A stretch of DNA of 64,000 bases from an uncultured Prevotella sp. (lineage in GTDB: Bacteria; Bacteroidota; Bacteroidia; Bacteroidales; Bacteroidaceae). Location of the stretch: assembly GCA_900319715.1 (NCBI GenBank), contig ONPM01000028.1, positions 1-64,000 on the forward strand. The letters are read 5' to 3'. A program made the translations under genes and the position numbers. The notes beneath the pieces were generated by a model, which saw only the letters and a program-made list of their open reading frames with translations, did not search any database and was not told the DNA's origin. This document shows positions 18,515 through 27,271 of the stretch, in pieces; position 1 is the first letter of the stretch; the number at the start of each line of letters is the position of its first letter.

Positions 18515-19060
18515 TTACTTCGTTTTGGTGTTAAACTTACCGATTGTCAATGAGGCACCACCGTCGATGAGGTTAGGCAGCGAACCGCCCTTGTAGACTT
18601 CCTCATTCAGATGGAGCACCAGCTTCGAACGGTCGAAGACGGCGTTCTCGAAATCATTGGTAAACTCGATAGCGTCGAAGTTGCAGGCGTTGGTACAGAG
18701 CTGGCAGAACATGCAGTCGCCCAGGTCGTACGCATAGTCGTCGAGCACCTTCTTTTTCTTGCCCGTCTCGGGATCCTCGGCCATGTGGGCCACGATCTTG
18801 ATGGTTCCGTTCGGACAGGCTTTCTCGCACAATGTGCAAGCCGTACACTTATAGCTGCCGTCCTCGTTGCGCTTGAACGTCAGGCGCCCACGGTGACGCT
18901 TCGCCACATGAAGTGTGGTCTTGCGGTTCTCGGGATACTGCTCCGTAGACTTGTTGGTGAAGAAGTCCTTGAAGTATTCCTTCCAGGAAGTCTTCATGCC
19001 AACGGCCAACGTCTTGAGCCCGTGCCCGATTTCTCCGAAATATGTTTTGTTATCTTCCAT
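18515..19060 (-). CDS. nuoI: nuoI, complex I 2x[4Fe-4S] subunit I
   Basis: 181 residues. Two ferredoxin-type clusters are visible: CTACTLCEKACPNGTI and CMFCQLCTNACNFDAIEF, which carry electrons toward NuoB and the quinone site. The N-terminal part is shorter on amphipathic helix content than the proteobacterial homologue, and a GGSLPNLIDGGAS tail extends it. It lies between nuoH and nuoJ. In a complex without NuoEFG the electron donor would dock near this subunit; ferredoxin or another carrier is the usual proposal, but this is inference. Confidence 0.93.
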   Translation of the reverse strand: MEDNKTYFGEIGHGLKTLAVGMKTSWKEYFKDFFTNKSTEQYPENRKTTLHVAKRHRGRLTFKRNEDGSYKCTACTLCEKACPNGTIKIVAHMAEDPETGKKKKVLDDYAYDLGDCMFCQLCTNACNFDAIEFTNDFENAVFDRSKLVLHLNEEVYKGGSLPNLIDGGASLTIGKFNTKTK

Positions 19061-19069
19061 TGCTATACC

Positions 19070-20110
19070 TTATTTAATATATAGGCCCAGGGCCACCACA
19101 ACAGTCATGATCACGAGGTTGATGAGAGCCAGAGGCATCAGGTACTTCCACTCCAGCTTCAGGATCTGGTCGATACGCAGACGGGGGAACGTCCACTTAA
19201 TCCACATCAGGATCCACACCAGTCCGAAGGCCTTGCCCATAAACCAGACGATGCCGGGGATGTAGTTCATCACATTGTCGAAGGCCTCGATACCGATGTT
19301 CACAGGCGCCCAGCCACCGAGGAACACCGTAGCGGCGATGCCTGCGATGATAAAGAGGTTGAGGAACTCGGCGAGGTAGAAGAAGCCGAAGCCCATACCG
19401 GAATACTCGGTATGATGACCTGCCGTCAGCTCACTCTCGGCCTCAGCCATATCGAACGGGCCACGGTTGGCCTCAGCATTACCAGCCACGAGGAACACGA
19501 GGAAGGCGATGATGGCGGGGATATGACCCTGGAAGATCAACCACTTCCAAGGACCCGTCTGCGCCTCGACGATACCACTCATCTGCATCGTTCCCGTCAG
19601 GATCACAGCGGTGATCAGACAGAGACAGAGCGACATTTCGTAAGAGATCATCTGCACAGCACCACGCATGGCCGAAACTACAGAATACTTGTTGTTGGAA
19701 CCCCAACCTGCGAGGAAGATACCTACCACACCGATCGAAGAGATGGCGGTGAGCAGGAACACACCCACGTTGAAGTCGAGCACCGTAGCACCATTGTTCC
19801 AAGGCAGGAACGAGAAGGCACCCACGGAGCCGATGATCACCAGGAGCGGAGCCACGAGGTAGAGCAACTTGTCGGCACGGTCGACGATGAAGATCTCCTT
19901 GATGAGCATCTTCAGCACGTCGGCAAACACCTGCAGCAAACCCCAGTAACCTACTCGCATCGGGCCTAAGCGGCACTGGAAGTAGGCACAGACCTTACGC
20001 TCCATGAATATCAGCGCGATGGCGATAAGGGCATATCCCACGAGGATGGCCGTACCCACCAGCACGCACTCAATCAATATCGCCAACCAGTCGGGACATC
20101 CTACCGTCAC
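19070..20110 (-). CDS. nuoH: nuoH, complex I membrane subunit H, with a disrupted N-terminus
   Basis: NuoH forms part of the quinone chamber. Conserved blocks are ERKVCAYFQCRLGPMRVG, FDMAEAESELTAGHHTEYSGMGFG and WIKWTFPRLRIDQ. The frame as it stands opens at the GTG at 20110. The expected start is the ATG at 20175 (MFDFSII), but a perfect 17-bp tandem duplication (20137-20153 and 20154-20170) shifts that frame and stops it after a dozen codons (MFDFSIITTFLL). Deleting one copy restores MFDFSIITQWFDQLLRVTVGC, a normal NuoH N-terminus running straight into this frame. As assembled the protein would lack its first helix segment or need initiation at the GTG. Confidence 0.88.
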   Translation of the reverse strand: MTVGCPDWLAILIECVLVGTAILVGYALIAIALIFMERKVCAYFQCRLGPMRVGYWGLLQVFADVLKMLIKEIFIVDRADKLLYLVAPLLVIIGSVGAFSFLPWNNGATVLDFNVGVFLLTAISSIGVVGIFLAGWGSNNKYSVVSAMRGAVQMISYEMSLCLCLITAVILTGTMQMSGIVEAQTGPWKWLIFQGHIPAIIAFLVFLVAGNAEANRGPFDMAEAESELTAGHHTEYSGMGFGFFYLAEFLNLFIIAGIAATVFLGGWAPVNIGIEAFDNVMNYIPGIVWFMGKAFGLVWILMWIKWTFPRLRIDQILKLEWKYLMPLALINLVIMTVVVALGLYIK

Positions 20111-20136
20111 TCGAAGCAGTTGGTCGAACCATTGGG

Positions 20137-20170
20137 TTATAATAGAAAAGTCGTTATAATAGAAAAGTCG
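20137..20170. repeat. 17-bp perfect tandem duplication at the nuoH start
   Basis: TTATAATAGAAAAGTCG occurs twice without a gap. On the minus strand it spans codons 2-13 of the original nuoH frame. Seventeen is not a multiple of three, so the second copy changes the frame. Confidence 0.9.
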
Positions 20171-20181
20171 AACATATTTTC

Positions 20182-20210
20182 TTCAATTCTTCAATTTTCA
20201 ATTTTCAATT
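20182..20210. repeat. Heptad array in the nuoCD-nuoH spacer
   Basis: Four copies of TTCAATT at spacings of 8, 7 and 7 bases lie between the nuoCD stop codon and the nuoH start. No inverted partner is visible. Confidence 0.6.
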
Positions 20211-20216
20211 CTTCGA

Positions 20217-21842
20217 CTAACGGTCGATGTCAGGAATAACAACGTCGATAGCAGCACAGGTAGCGATGAGGTCGGCAATCTTCTGACCACGGAGCATCGG
20301 GTCGAAGGCACCTACCAGCGAGAGACCCATCGGACGCATCTTCATGCGGTAGGGGCTCTTGTCGCCACGAGAGTCGAGATACACGCCAAACTCACCAGCC
20401 ACACCCTCGACAGAGTAGTACCACTGTCCCTCAGGGCACTTGATGATGGGCTTCTGCTTCACATAGAAGTCACCCTCCGGGATGTTGTCGATGAGCTGTT
20501 CGATGATGTTCAGGCTCTGGTACATCTCGTTGATGTGAACGAGGTAACGTCCCATAGAGTCGCAGCTGTCGAGCGTACACTGCTCCCACTCCACCTTGTC
20601 GTACATGTCGTAGGGGTGGTACTTGCGCACGTCGTTCTTCCAGCCTGAGGCACGTCCGGCAGGACCGGTCACAGCATAGTTGATGCAATCCTCAAGACTC
20701 ATCGGACCACAGTTCTCAAGACGGTTGTGGGTGATGACGTTATCGCCGAAGATATCCATATACTCCTGAATCATCGGACGCAGGTACTTTACCAGATCCT
20801 TCACGTTCTTCACGAAGTTAGGATCGATATCATCCTGCAGACCTCCGATACGGTAATAGTTCTGGATCAGGCGGCCACCAGTGGTCTCCTCCATGCAGTT
20901 CAGCACATGCTCACGGTCACGCATGCCATAGAGCATACCCGTGAGAGCACCCAGGTCCTGAGCCACACAAGAGGTATAAAGCAGGTGGGAGTCGAGACGC
21001 TGAAGCTCGTCCATGATCGTGCGGATATACTTGATGCGGTCTGTCAGTTCCACATCCAGAGCCTCCTCGATGACACCGACCAGGGCGTGACGATGCTGCA
21101 TGGCACCTAAGTAGTTCAGACGATCGGTCAGCGCCAGCGTCTGGGGATAGGTCATGCCCTCCCACATCTTCTCGATGGCACGGTGGATATAGCCGAGGTG
21201 CGGATAGATGCGCTTCACGGTCTCGCCGTTGAGAACGGTCTGCAGACGGAGCACGCCATGGGTGGCAGGGTGCTGGGGGCCGATGTTGATCACATAGTCG
21301 TCGGCATCGAAGAGCTTGTTCTTCTTCGTCTGCAAGCAGCCATCCTTATCAATATAGTACTCCAGACCGTAGTCGGGTTCCACATCGTCCTCGAGCGTGT
21401 ATTGGTCGTTGAACTCCCAGTCCTTACGGAAGGGGAAGCCCTTGAAGTCGCTGCGCAGGAAGAGACGGCGCATATCCTTATGGCCGAGGAACACGATGCC
21501 GTAGAAATCATAGACCTCACGCTCCAGCAGCTCAGCCACACGCCAGATATGAGAGACGGTGGGGATATACGGGATAGCCTGTCCGTCGGTCTCGCCCGTG
21601 CCGTTAGATGACATACCATCGCCACAGACCTGCGTCTTGGCCATTATCTTCACCGAGCAACGCTTGTGGGTCTGCGTATTCTCAAGGATATAGATACATC
21701 CGAGGCCACCCTCTGTCGTGAGTTCCTTCGGGAAGTCCTCACCCACAATGGTCACCAGATAGTCGTAATGCTCTTTCTCCTTCAGTTCCTGCATCTTCTG
21801 CTGGAACTTGTCAAACTCAAAGTCTAAGAATGTCAGTTTCAT
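20217..21842 (-). CDS. nuoCD: nuoCD, fused complex I subunits C and D
   Basis: 541 residues. Residues 1-180 are the NuoC (30-kDa) part, with HIWRVAELLEREVYDFYGIVFLGHKDMRRLFL. The rest is the NuoD (49-kDa) part, with NIGPQHPATHGVLRLQTVLNGE, HLGYIHRAIEKMWEGMTYPQ and a C-terminal CAAIDVVIPDIDR. NuoD lines the quinone pocket together with NuoB. The fusion is typical of Bacteroidota and enterobacteria. The start overlaps the nuoB stop by four bases (21839-21842), implying translational coupling. No interruption is seen. Confidence 0.93.
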   Translation of the reverse strand: MKLTFLDFEFDKFQQKMQELKEKEHYDYLVTIVGEDFPKELTTEGGLGCIYILENTQTHKRCSVKIMAKTQVCGDGMSSNGTGETDGQAIPYIPTVSHIWRVAELLEREVYDFYGIVFLGHKDMRRLFLRSDFKGFPFRKDWEFNDQYTLEDDVEPDYGLEYYIDKDGCLQTKKNKLFDADDYVINIGPQHPATHGVLRLQTVLNGETVKRIYPHLGYIHRAIEKMWEGMTYPQTLALTDRLNYLGAMQHRHALVGVIEEALDVELTDRIKYIRTIMDELQRLDSHLLYTSCVAQDLGALTGMLYGMRDREHVLNCMEETTGGRLIQNYYRIGGLQDDIDPNFVKNVKDLVKYLRPMIQEYMDIFGDNVITHNRLENCGPMSLEDCINYAVTGPAGRASGWKNDVRKYHPYDMYDKVEWEQCTLDSCDSMGRYLVHINEMYQSLNIIEQLIDNIPEGDFYVKQKPIIKCPEGQWYYSVEGVAGEFGVYLDSRGDKSPYRMKMRPMGLSLVGAFDPMLRGQKIADLIATCAAIDVVIPDIDR

Positions 21843-22552
21843 ACGGCAGCCTCCTCTTTCTTTATTTCCTCAACAAACTCCTGAGGCACATCCGTCACCA
21901 CGATCGGCTCACGACGGTGGTCACCGAGCTTCGAGCGGAAGATCAGTTCCTCATTGGATACGCCCAGTGCACGCTCCTCAGCGGTCTGCTTGTGGTTGGC
22001 ACCGCCGAAGAATTTCTCGGCCTTCACCTTACGCTGCAGCTGCATCATGCCGTACATGATAGCCTCCGGACGCGGGGGACAGCCTGGGATAAACACATCG
22101 ACGGGCACGATCTCCTCGATACCCTTCACTACATGATAACTTGACTTGAAAGGGCCACCGCTGATGGCACAGCCACCGACGGCAATCACGTACTTGGGCT
22201 CGGCCATCTCGTCGTACAGGCGCTTCAGGGCTGGGGCCATCTTATGGGTGATGGTACCGGCACACATGATCAGGTCGGCCTGACGGGGAGAGTTTCGCGT
22301 CACCTCGAAGCCGAAGCGGGCAAAGTCGTAACGGGCACAGCCGCAGGCCATGAACTCGATACCACAGCATGAGGTAGCGAAGGTCAAGGACCAGAGAGAG
22401 TTGGCACGGCCCCAGTTGATGAGTTGGTCCAGAGAACCCGTAATCACATTGACACCGCCCTCATGGAGCTCGTCAATGATCTTCTCCAACGAGGCATTGT
22501 CGTTCCACTCCTCGTAGGGAATACTCTTGATTTTCGGCTTTCTTACTTCCAT
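21839..22552 (-). CDS. nuoB: nuoB, complex I N2-cluster subunit B
   Basis: About 237 residues. SLWSLTFATSCCGIEFMACG carries the adjacent cysteines, and MCAGTITHKMA and GGCAISGGPF plus VFIPGCPPRPEA supply the remaining ligands of the N2 [4Fe-4S] cluster, the last in the chain to quinone. The start is the ATG at 22552 (MEVRKPKIKSIPYEEW). The open frame reaching 22744 overlaps nuoA and its extra residues have no NuoB character. The gene overlaps nuoA by ten bases and nuoCD by four. A charged C-terminal tail extends beyond the core. Confidence 0.93.
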   Translation of the reverse strand: MEVRKPKIKSIPYEEWNDNASLEKIIDELHEGGVNVITGSLDQLINWGRANSLWSLTFATSCCGIEFMACGCARYDFARFGFEVTRNSPRQADLIMCAGTITHKMAPALKRLYDEMAEPKYVIAVGGCAISGGPFKSSYHVVKGIEEIVPVDVFIPGCPPRPEAIMYGMMQLQRKVKAEKFFGGANHKQTAEERALGVSNEELIFRSKLGDHRREPIVVTDVPQEFVEEIKKEEAAV

Positions 22553-22893
22553 TCCAAGTCTCCTTTCCGCCAGGCGTATGCCAAGCCTAAAACAAGAACC
22601 ACCAAGAAGAATCCGATGCTCAGCAACGCTATCGCACCAGTCTCCTTCACTACTACTGCCCACGGATACAGAAACACCGTTTCCACATCGAACATGAGGA
22701 ACAAGATGGCGAAGAGGTAGAATCCCACGGATACCGGCAACCAAGAGGTGCCTCGCGTGGGGATACCACTCTCATAGGGCTCACCTTTCACCTTCGCGTA
22801 GGACCGCGGTCCTATCAGCTTGGCTACCACGTAAGCCGCCACCACCAATGTAATAGCCGTCAGCAAGACGGTAATTAACAAAGCAAAGTTCAT
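22543..22893 (-). CDS. nuoA: nuoA, complex I membrane subunit A
   Basis: 116 residues with three transmembrane helices and the conserved YESGIPTRG and FLMFDVETVFLYPWA motifs of NuoA, whose loop contacts the quinone cavity. It is the first gene of the operon. A promoter box sits about 90 bases upstream. No nuoE, F or G precedes it; the next gene upstream is an unrelated phosphatase on the same strand. Confidence 0.93.
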   Translation of the reverse strand: MNFALLITVLLTAITLVVAAYVVAKLIGPRSYAKVKGEPYESGIPTRGTSWLPVSVGFYLFAILFLMFDVETVFLYPWAVVVKETGAIALLSIGFFLVVLVLGLAYAWRKGDLEWK

Positions 22894-22981
22894 AAAATGA
22901 TTAATATAATGTTATAACAATATTATTCTCATTTTTAAGCAGTTACGTCACAAAAAATGTACCTTCGCCGCTACGATGCTG

Positions 22982-22989
22982 CAAAGGTA
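22982..22989 (-). promoter_or_regulatory. -7 box TACCTTTG for the nuo operon
   Basis: On the minus strand TACCTTTG fits TAnnTTTG. The transcript would have a leader of roughly 80 bases before nuoA. The remaining 150-bp spacer is AT-rich with no other clear signal. Confidence 0.65.
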
Positions 22990-23042
22990 CAAAAAAATCT
23001 GTAAATAAGGCGAATAATTATTAATTAATTAAATAATAATTG

Positions 23043-24557
23043 TTAATCTTTGTCTGTAATCTCCGTTATAGCCTCTCCGACACAAGCATTCGGCTGCTGG
23101 ATGTGAAGCATCTGGGTCACCGTGGGAGCGATGTCGGTGATGTGAACCTCACGACTGGTGCTGCCATGTTCCACCTGCCACCCATAGAACAACAGGGGGA
23201 TATGCGCGTCGTACGGATTCCACTCACCATGAGTAGTACCCACCTTGGAAGAACTGGGCCAAAACTCATACCAACCCGCCTCCAGCACCAGCAACAGGTC
23301 GCCTGAGCGATGCGGATGATAACCCAACAGCGCCCGACTGCGGAGCACATCGGGCACACTCCACGTATTCACCTTCTCGAAGTCCATGACAAACTGCACG
23401 TGGGGCATCTGACGGGCATAGTCTATCAGCGCCTCCTTCACCTGACTGACGGAAAGACCCATTTCTTTAATCTTGCCGTGATTCAGGAAGACACGGTAAC
23501 CGTTGATGCCGTTGATGATGGAGAGGTCGGCGCCAAGCTTGTCCCTCAGATAGGCCTTCAGCTCAGAACCCATCACGTCTTCTTTGATGCGCCAGGCACC
23601 GCCGTTCAGTTTGTGGTCTGCCATCCACTGGTAGTTATGGGCGCCACCGTGGTCGGCCGTCAGGAAGAACAGATAGTTGCCCTTGCCCACCTGCTCGTCG
23701 AGGGCTTTGAGCAGACGGGCGAGATCCTTGTCGAGTCCCAGATAGGCGCCGTCGGTATGCTCTCCCCTCGTGCCCCACTCATGTCCGATGACGTCGGTCT
23801 GGGAATAACTGATGCAGAGCATATCCGTCACATCGCCCTTACCCAACTGCTCACCTTTCAAGGCGGCAATGGCCATGTCGGTGGTCACAGTGCCGCAGAT
23901 GGGATCGTAGCCGATCTTCTTGTTCAGTTCCTGCGCCTTCTTGTTCTTCTTCAGCTCGTCGTTATAGGCCTTTGCCCATGCTGGCAACTCGTTCATGTAA
24001 TAGGTACTCGAGATGAAGCACACATTCTTCGCGTCAAACCAGTAGGCCGCGTTGGCAGAACGTCCCGCAGGCAGGATGGCAGCACGGTCCTTATACGACA
24101 CGCCGATCACCTTCGAACGGAAGTCGGTGTGCATCCTCAACTGGTCGCCGATGGTCGTCGACAGCAGATTACGGGGCGACATCTCCCCTTTCCTGGAGTC
24201 GCTTCCCACCGTGCTCACCGTCGTGTCGCCACAGCAATAAACAGGCGTGTCGTCGATGAAGAAGTCATTGCCGCAGATACCATGCAGGGCCGGAGTCGTT
24301 CCCGTATAGGCACTCGTATGGCCGATGGCCGTCACCGTCGGCAGATAGTTGATCAGACAGTTGTCGCAGGAGTAGCCCTCCTCGATCAGCCGCTTGAAGC
24401 CCTCGTCACCAAACTGGTCATAATACCTGCCGAGGTAGTCCCAGCGCATCTGGTCTACCACCACACCGACTACGAGCTTCGGACGCTCGCTAAACTTTCT
24501 TTCTGCCTGTGCACCTATCGTGCAGCAGAGCAGCAAAAACAAACAAATCCTTTTCAT
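23043..24557 (-). CDS. PafA-like alkaline phosphatase / nucleotide pyrophosphatase family protein
   Basis: About 504 residues with a signal peptide (MKRICLFLLLCCTIGAQA). VVGVVVDQMRWDYLGRYY holds the first metal-binding Asp. YLPTVTAIGHTSAYTGT has the nucleophilic Thr typical of PafA/NPP-type enzymes. SYSQTDVIGHEWG, FFLTADHGGAHN and a late HGEWNPYDAHIP supply further zinc ligands. It is expected to hydrolyse phosphate monoesters in the periplasm. The start is the ATG at 24557, since the longer frame to 24584 covers the promoter box, which lies only four bases upstream. The transcript may be leaderless. Confidence 0.87.
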   Translation of the reverse strand: MKRICLFLLLCCTIGAQAERKFSERPKLVVGVVVDQMRWDYLGRYYDQFGDEGFKRLIEEGYSCDNCLINYLPTVTAIGHTSAYTGTTPALHGICGNDFFIDDTPVYCCGDTTVSTVGSDSRKGEMSPRNLLSTTIGDQLRMHTDFRSKVIGVSYKDRAAILPAGRSANAAYWFDAKNVCFISSTYYMNELPAWAKAYNDELKKNKKAQELNKKIGYDPICGTVTTDMAIAALKGEQLGKGDVTDMLCISYSQTDVIGHEWGTRGEHTDGAYLGLDKDLARLLKALDEQVGKGNYLFFLTADHGGAHNYQWMADHKLNGGAWRIKEDVMGSELKAYLRDKLGADLSIINGINGYRVFLNHGKIKEMGLSVSQVKEALIDYARQMPHVQFVMDFEKVNTWSVPDVLRSRALLGYHPHRSGDLLLVLEAGWYEFWPSSSKVGTTHGEWNPYDAHIPLLFYGWQVEHGSTSREVHITDIAPTVTQMLHIQQPNACVGEAITEITDKD

Positions 24558-24561
24558 GCTG

Positions 24562-24569
24562 CAAAGATA
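24562..24569 (-). promoter_or_regulatory. -7 box TATCTTTG directly before the phosphatase ATG
   Basis: TATCTTTG on the minus strand ends four bases before the ATG at 24557. With the usual spacing, transcription would start at or next to the A of ATG. Confidence 0.65.
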
Positions 24570-24673
24570 CAACTTTTTACTCAATCCTCCAAATATTTAC
24601 GCGATAATTATCGACAGGTCGCCCAAAGTGCCAAGCGAGGCCTTAGTCGTGTCAGTGACAGGACTATATATTC

Positions 24674-24761
24674 TTTTCCCTGAGAGAAAACACTCTTTTC
24701 CCTGAGGGAATACATTGTTTTCTCTGAGGGAAAACATCGTTTTCTCTGAGGAAAAACAAAG
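24674..24761. repeat. Four tandem 22-bp palindromic units
   Basis: Four contiguous 22-bp units start at 24674, 24696, 24718 and 24740, each built on TTTTCYCTGAGRGAAAA, itself a dyad. They lie in the 477-bp divergent spacer between the phosphatase and the AsmA-like gene. The spacer also holds a 12-bp palindrome CGATAATTATCG (24602-24613) and TGCCAC inverted arms (24858-24871 and 24912-24923). No gene is seen in this spacer. Confidence 0.75.
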
Positions 24762-25032
24762 GAAACACACAGGTCTTTCTGAAACAAATGGCTGATTTAT
24801 GTGTAAATGGAGGCCAGTCATAGCCCGATTCCGGCTATTTACTGCCACTCGTCACATATCTGCCACCACACGGAAATGCCTTTGTTCAGAGCCGTTTCTG
24901 CGCTTTGTGGCAGTGTGGCAGATAAAAACAGAAAATCACTATTCGTAAGAAAACCTTAGCCATGAATCCGAAAAGGAGCACATTTCAGACATTATTTATA
25001 GAATAAATGTTGGATAATTGATGGAATTATAT

Positions 25033-25040
25033 TAATTTTG
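25033..25040 (+). promoter_or_regulatory. -7 box TAATTTTG for the AsmA-like gene
   Basis: TAATTTTG fits TAnnTTTG and ends 21 bases before the ATG at 25062, leaving a leader of under 20 bases. Confidence 0.55.
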
Positions 25041-25061
25041 CAGCGGATAGACAGACTAGAG

Positions 25062-27227
25062 ATGAACAAATGGCTTAGAAGAATATTGAAGACGACGGGC
25101 GGCATTGCTGTAGGAGCAGTAGTGCTGCTGGGTGGTGCAACACTGTTGCTAAACACGGAATCCGTGCAAAACAAGATACTGAAAAAGGCCGTCGAACTGC
25201 TGAGCCAGAAGCTGGAGACCCACGTGGAGATCGACAGCATCAGCATCAGCGCCCTCACCCAGGAGATCAGTCTCTATGGTATAGAGATCGAAGACCGCGA
25301 AGAGCGCGAGATGCTCAAAGTCGGCAAAATATCCGTCAATCTCGAGTTGATCCGGCTGCTCCAGCACAAGATTGTCATAGAAAAAGCCGAGATCGCCCAT
25401 GCCAAGGCCTTGCTCCTGAAGCCATCGAAGGAGGAGCCGGCCAATTACCAGTTCGTGATCGATGCCTTCAAGAAGCCCAAAGACCAGAAGAGTCCCGCTG
25501 AGCAAGCCAAGAAGAGCAAGATGGATCTCGACATCAGTGCCCTCGCGCTGAAGGATATCCACGTCAAGCACAACGAACTCGACATCTTTCTGGGAGAGGC
25601 CACCTACAACAAAGGCTGGATCGCCGACCAGACCATCGAGGTCGACAGCATCACGCTGGCCTGCGACACCACATTCAAGGCGGGCCTGAAGCCCTATAGT
25701 GCCTCCTTGGGTCACCTGAGGCTTGACGGAGACCTTAAGGAACTGGTCTTCAAGGTGGATGCTTATAATTTAGCCTACCAATGGAAGTCGCTTTGGAAGA
25801 AACGTAATATCATGGTAGACAATCAGGCAGGCATCGGCCATCTGACAGTCCAGGCAAACCGCGGCCGTTATAGTGCGACGGTGAAACAGGCACACTACAA
25901 GAACGACAACCATCTGCCCCGCAAGAACGCTGGGCGCCCCAAGCGTGGCTTCTTTGACGCCAAGCATCTCGACGTGATAGCCGACTTCCATGTGGTACTT
26001 GATTCCATCGGCAAGGAGAGAATCACGGGCCATCTGAACGAGTTTCAGGCCAAGGACTCCGTCACAGGCATCGACATCCGCAACCTCCAGACAAAGTTTG
26101 CGTATACAAAGGAGAGGATCAGCCTGCGCGACATCACCGTCCAGCAAAAGAGCACCGTGCTCAACGTCAGCAGCGGTGAGATCGTGCTGCCTGACAAGAA
26201 AGAGGGCCGAGAGTTCTCCTACGCCACAGGACTCATCACTGGCAAGGCTTATCTGAAGGACATCTCCAGAACGTTCGCTCCTGTACTGAAGAACTTCTCG
26301 TTGCCCCTCAACCTGAGTCTGACGATGAAGGGGACGCCCAACACAATCAGTTTCCGCAACATCAAGGTGAACACCAACGACAATAAACTCCAACTCGCTG
26401 CCACAGGCAACATCACGAACCTGAAAGACAAATACAAACTCCTCGTCAAGTTCGACGTCAGCCGTATGCACGCCAAGCCGGGCATTGCGGAAAAGATCAT
26501 CAACCAGTTTGCCACCAAGAGGATGATGATAAAACAACTCAACAACCTGGGCGACATCAACTATACAGGCAGTTTCTCCGTGATCTATAAAAAGGAAATC
26601 TTCGGCGGACAGTTGCAGACGGACGCTGGCGGTCTCAACTTCGACTTTGCCATCGACAATGTCAGGAAGGACATTGTCGGCAAGGTCAGTACCAAAGATC
26701 TCAAACTGGGTAAGGTGATGGGCATCAAGAACTTGGGAGCCCTGGCTGCCTCAGCCGACTTCAACGTCGACATCTCCAAGCAGCGCAAGCAGGAGATGCG
26801 CAAGCAGACGAGCGGCAAACTGCCTATCTGCTCCTTCAATGCGACCGTCGAAGACTGCGTCTATATGGGACTTCATGTCCGCAACCTCACTGCCAACCTG
26901 AAAAGCGATGGAGCCATCGCTACAGGCGACGTATACCAGAGTGGCAAAATCAGGGATTTGTTTTTCTCTTACTCCTTCACCAATACGGACGAGATGCACA
27001 AGATGCGTGTCACCAAGCCTGGCATAAAATTCCATAAGATATCAGACGAGTTTAAGGCACAGAAGGCTGAGCGCAAGATGCAGAAGCAACTCGAAAAAGA
27101 GGATAAGAAAGCCCAGAAGAAAGCGGCCAAGCAACTGAAGAAGCAACAAAAAGAAGAGGAGAAAGCCCAGAAGAAACAAAAGGAAGAGCAGACTGGAAAG
27201 AAAAAGAAGAAATTCCTGATATTCTGA
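25062..27227 (+). CDS. AsmA-like inner-membrane-anchored protein
   Basis: About 721 residues. One N-terminal transmembrane helix (IAVGAVVLLGGATLLL) precedes an AsmA/TamB-like start (SVQNKILKKAVELLSQKLETHVEIDSISI). A long beta-rich periplasmic domain ends in an AsmA C-terminal-like region (about residues 400-640). The last 60 residues are a Lys/Glu-rich coiled tail ending KKKKKFLIF. Such proteins are thought to bridge the envelope and carry lipids. The start is the ATG at 25062 (MNKWLRR); a TTG at 25038 overlaps the promoter box. It stands alone, with a shared terminator at its 3' end. Confidence 0.7.
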   Translation: MNKWLRRILKTTGGIAVGAVVLLGGATLLLNTESVQNKILKKAVELLSQKLETHVEIDSISISALTQEISLYGIEIEDREEREMLKVGKISVNLELIRLLQHKIVIEKAEIAHAKALLLKPSKEEPANYQFVIDAFKKPKDQKSPAEQAKKSKMDLDISALALKDIHVKHNELDIFLGEATYNKGWIADQTIEVDSITLACDTTFKAGLKPYSASLGHLRLDGDLKELVFKVDAYNLAYQWKSLWKKRNIMVDNQAGIGHLTVQANRGRYSATVKQAHYKNDNHLPRKNAGRPKRGFFDAKHLDVIADFHVVLDSIGKERITGHLNEFQAKDSVTGIDIRNLQTKFAYTKERISLRDITVQQKSTVLNVSSGEIVLPDKKEGREFSYATGLITGKAYLKDISRTFAPVLKNFSLPLNLSLTMKGTPNTISFRNIKVNTNDNKLQLAATGNITNLKDKYKLLVKFDVSRMHAKPGIAEKIINQFATKRMMIKQLNNLGDINYTGSFSVIYKKEIFGGQLQTDAGGLNFDFAIDNVRKDIVGKVSTKDLKLGKVMGIKNLGALAASADFNVDISKQRKQEMRKQTSGKLPICSFNATVEDCVYMGLHVRNLTANLKSDGAIATGDVYQSGKIRDLFFSYSFTNTDEMHKMRVTKPGIKFHKISDEFKAQKAERKMQKQLEKEDKKAQKKAAKQLKKQQKEEEKAQKKQKEEQTGKKKKKFLIF

Positions 27228-27244
27228 CAGATATAATAATGAAA

Positions 27245-27271
27245 ATCGGAAGAGGTTACATCTCTTCCGAT
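27245..27271. terminator. Hairpin between convergent AsmA-like and epimerase genes
   Basis: ATCGGAAGAG and CTCTTCCGAT form a perfect 10-bp stem with a 7-nt loop. On the minus strand it is followed by TTTCATTATT. The hairpin overlaps the last codons and stop of the epimerase gene. Confidence 0.75.

Noticed and set aside
22553..22744. Longer nuoB frame overlapping nuoA
   Set aside because: The extra residues have no NuoB features and read across nuoA in another frame.
24597..24848. 83-codon frame on the minus strand across the 22-bp palindromic array
   Set aside because: Composition follows the repeat, and the array is better explained as a regulatory or structural site.
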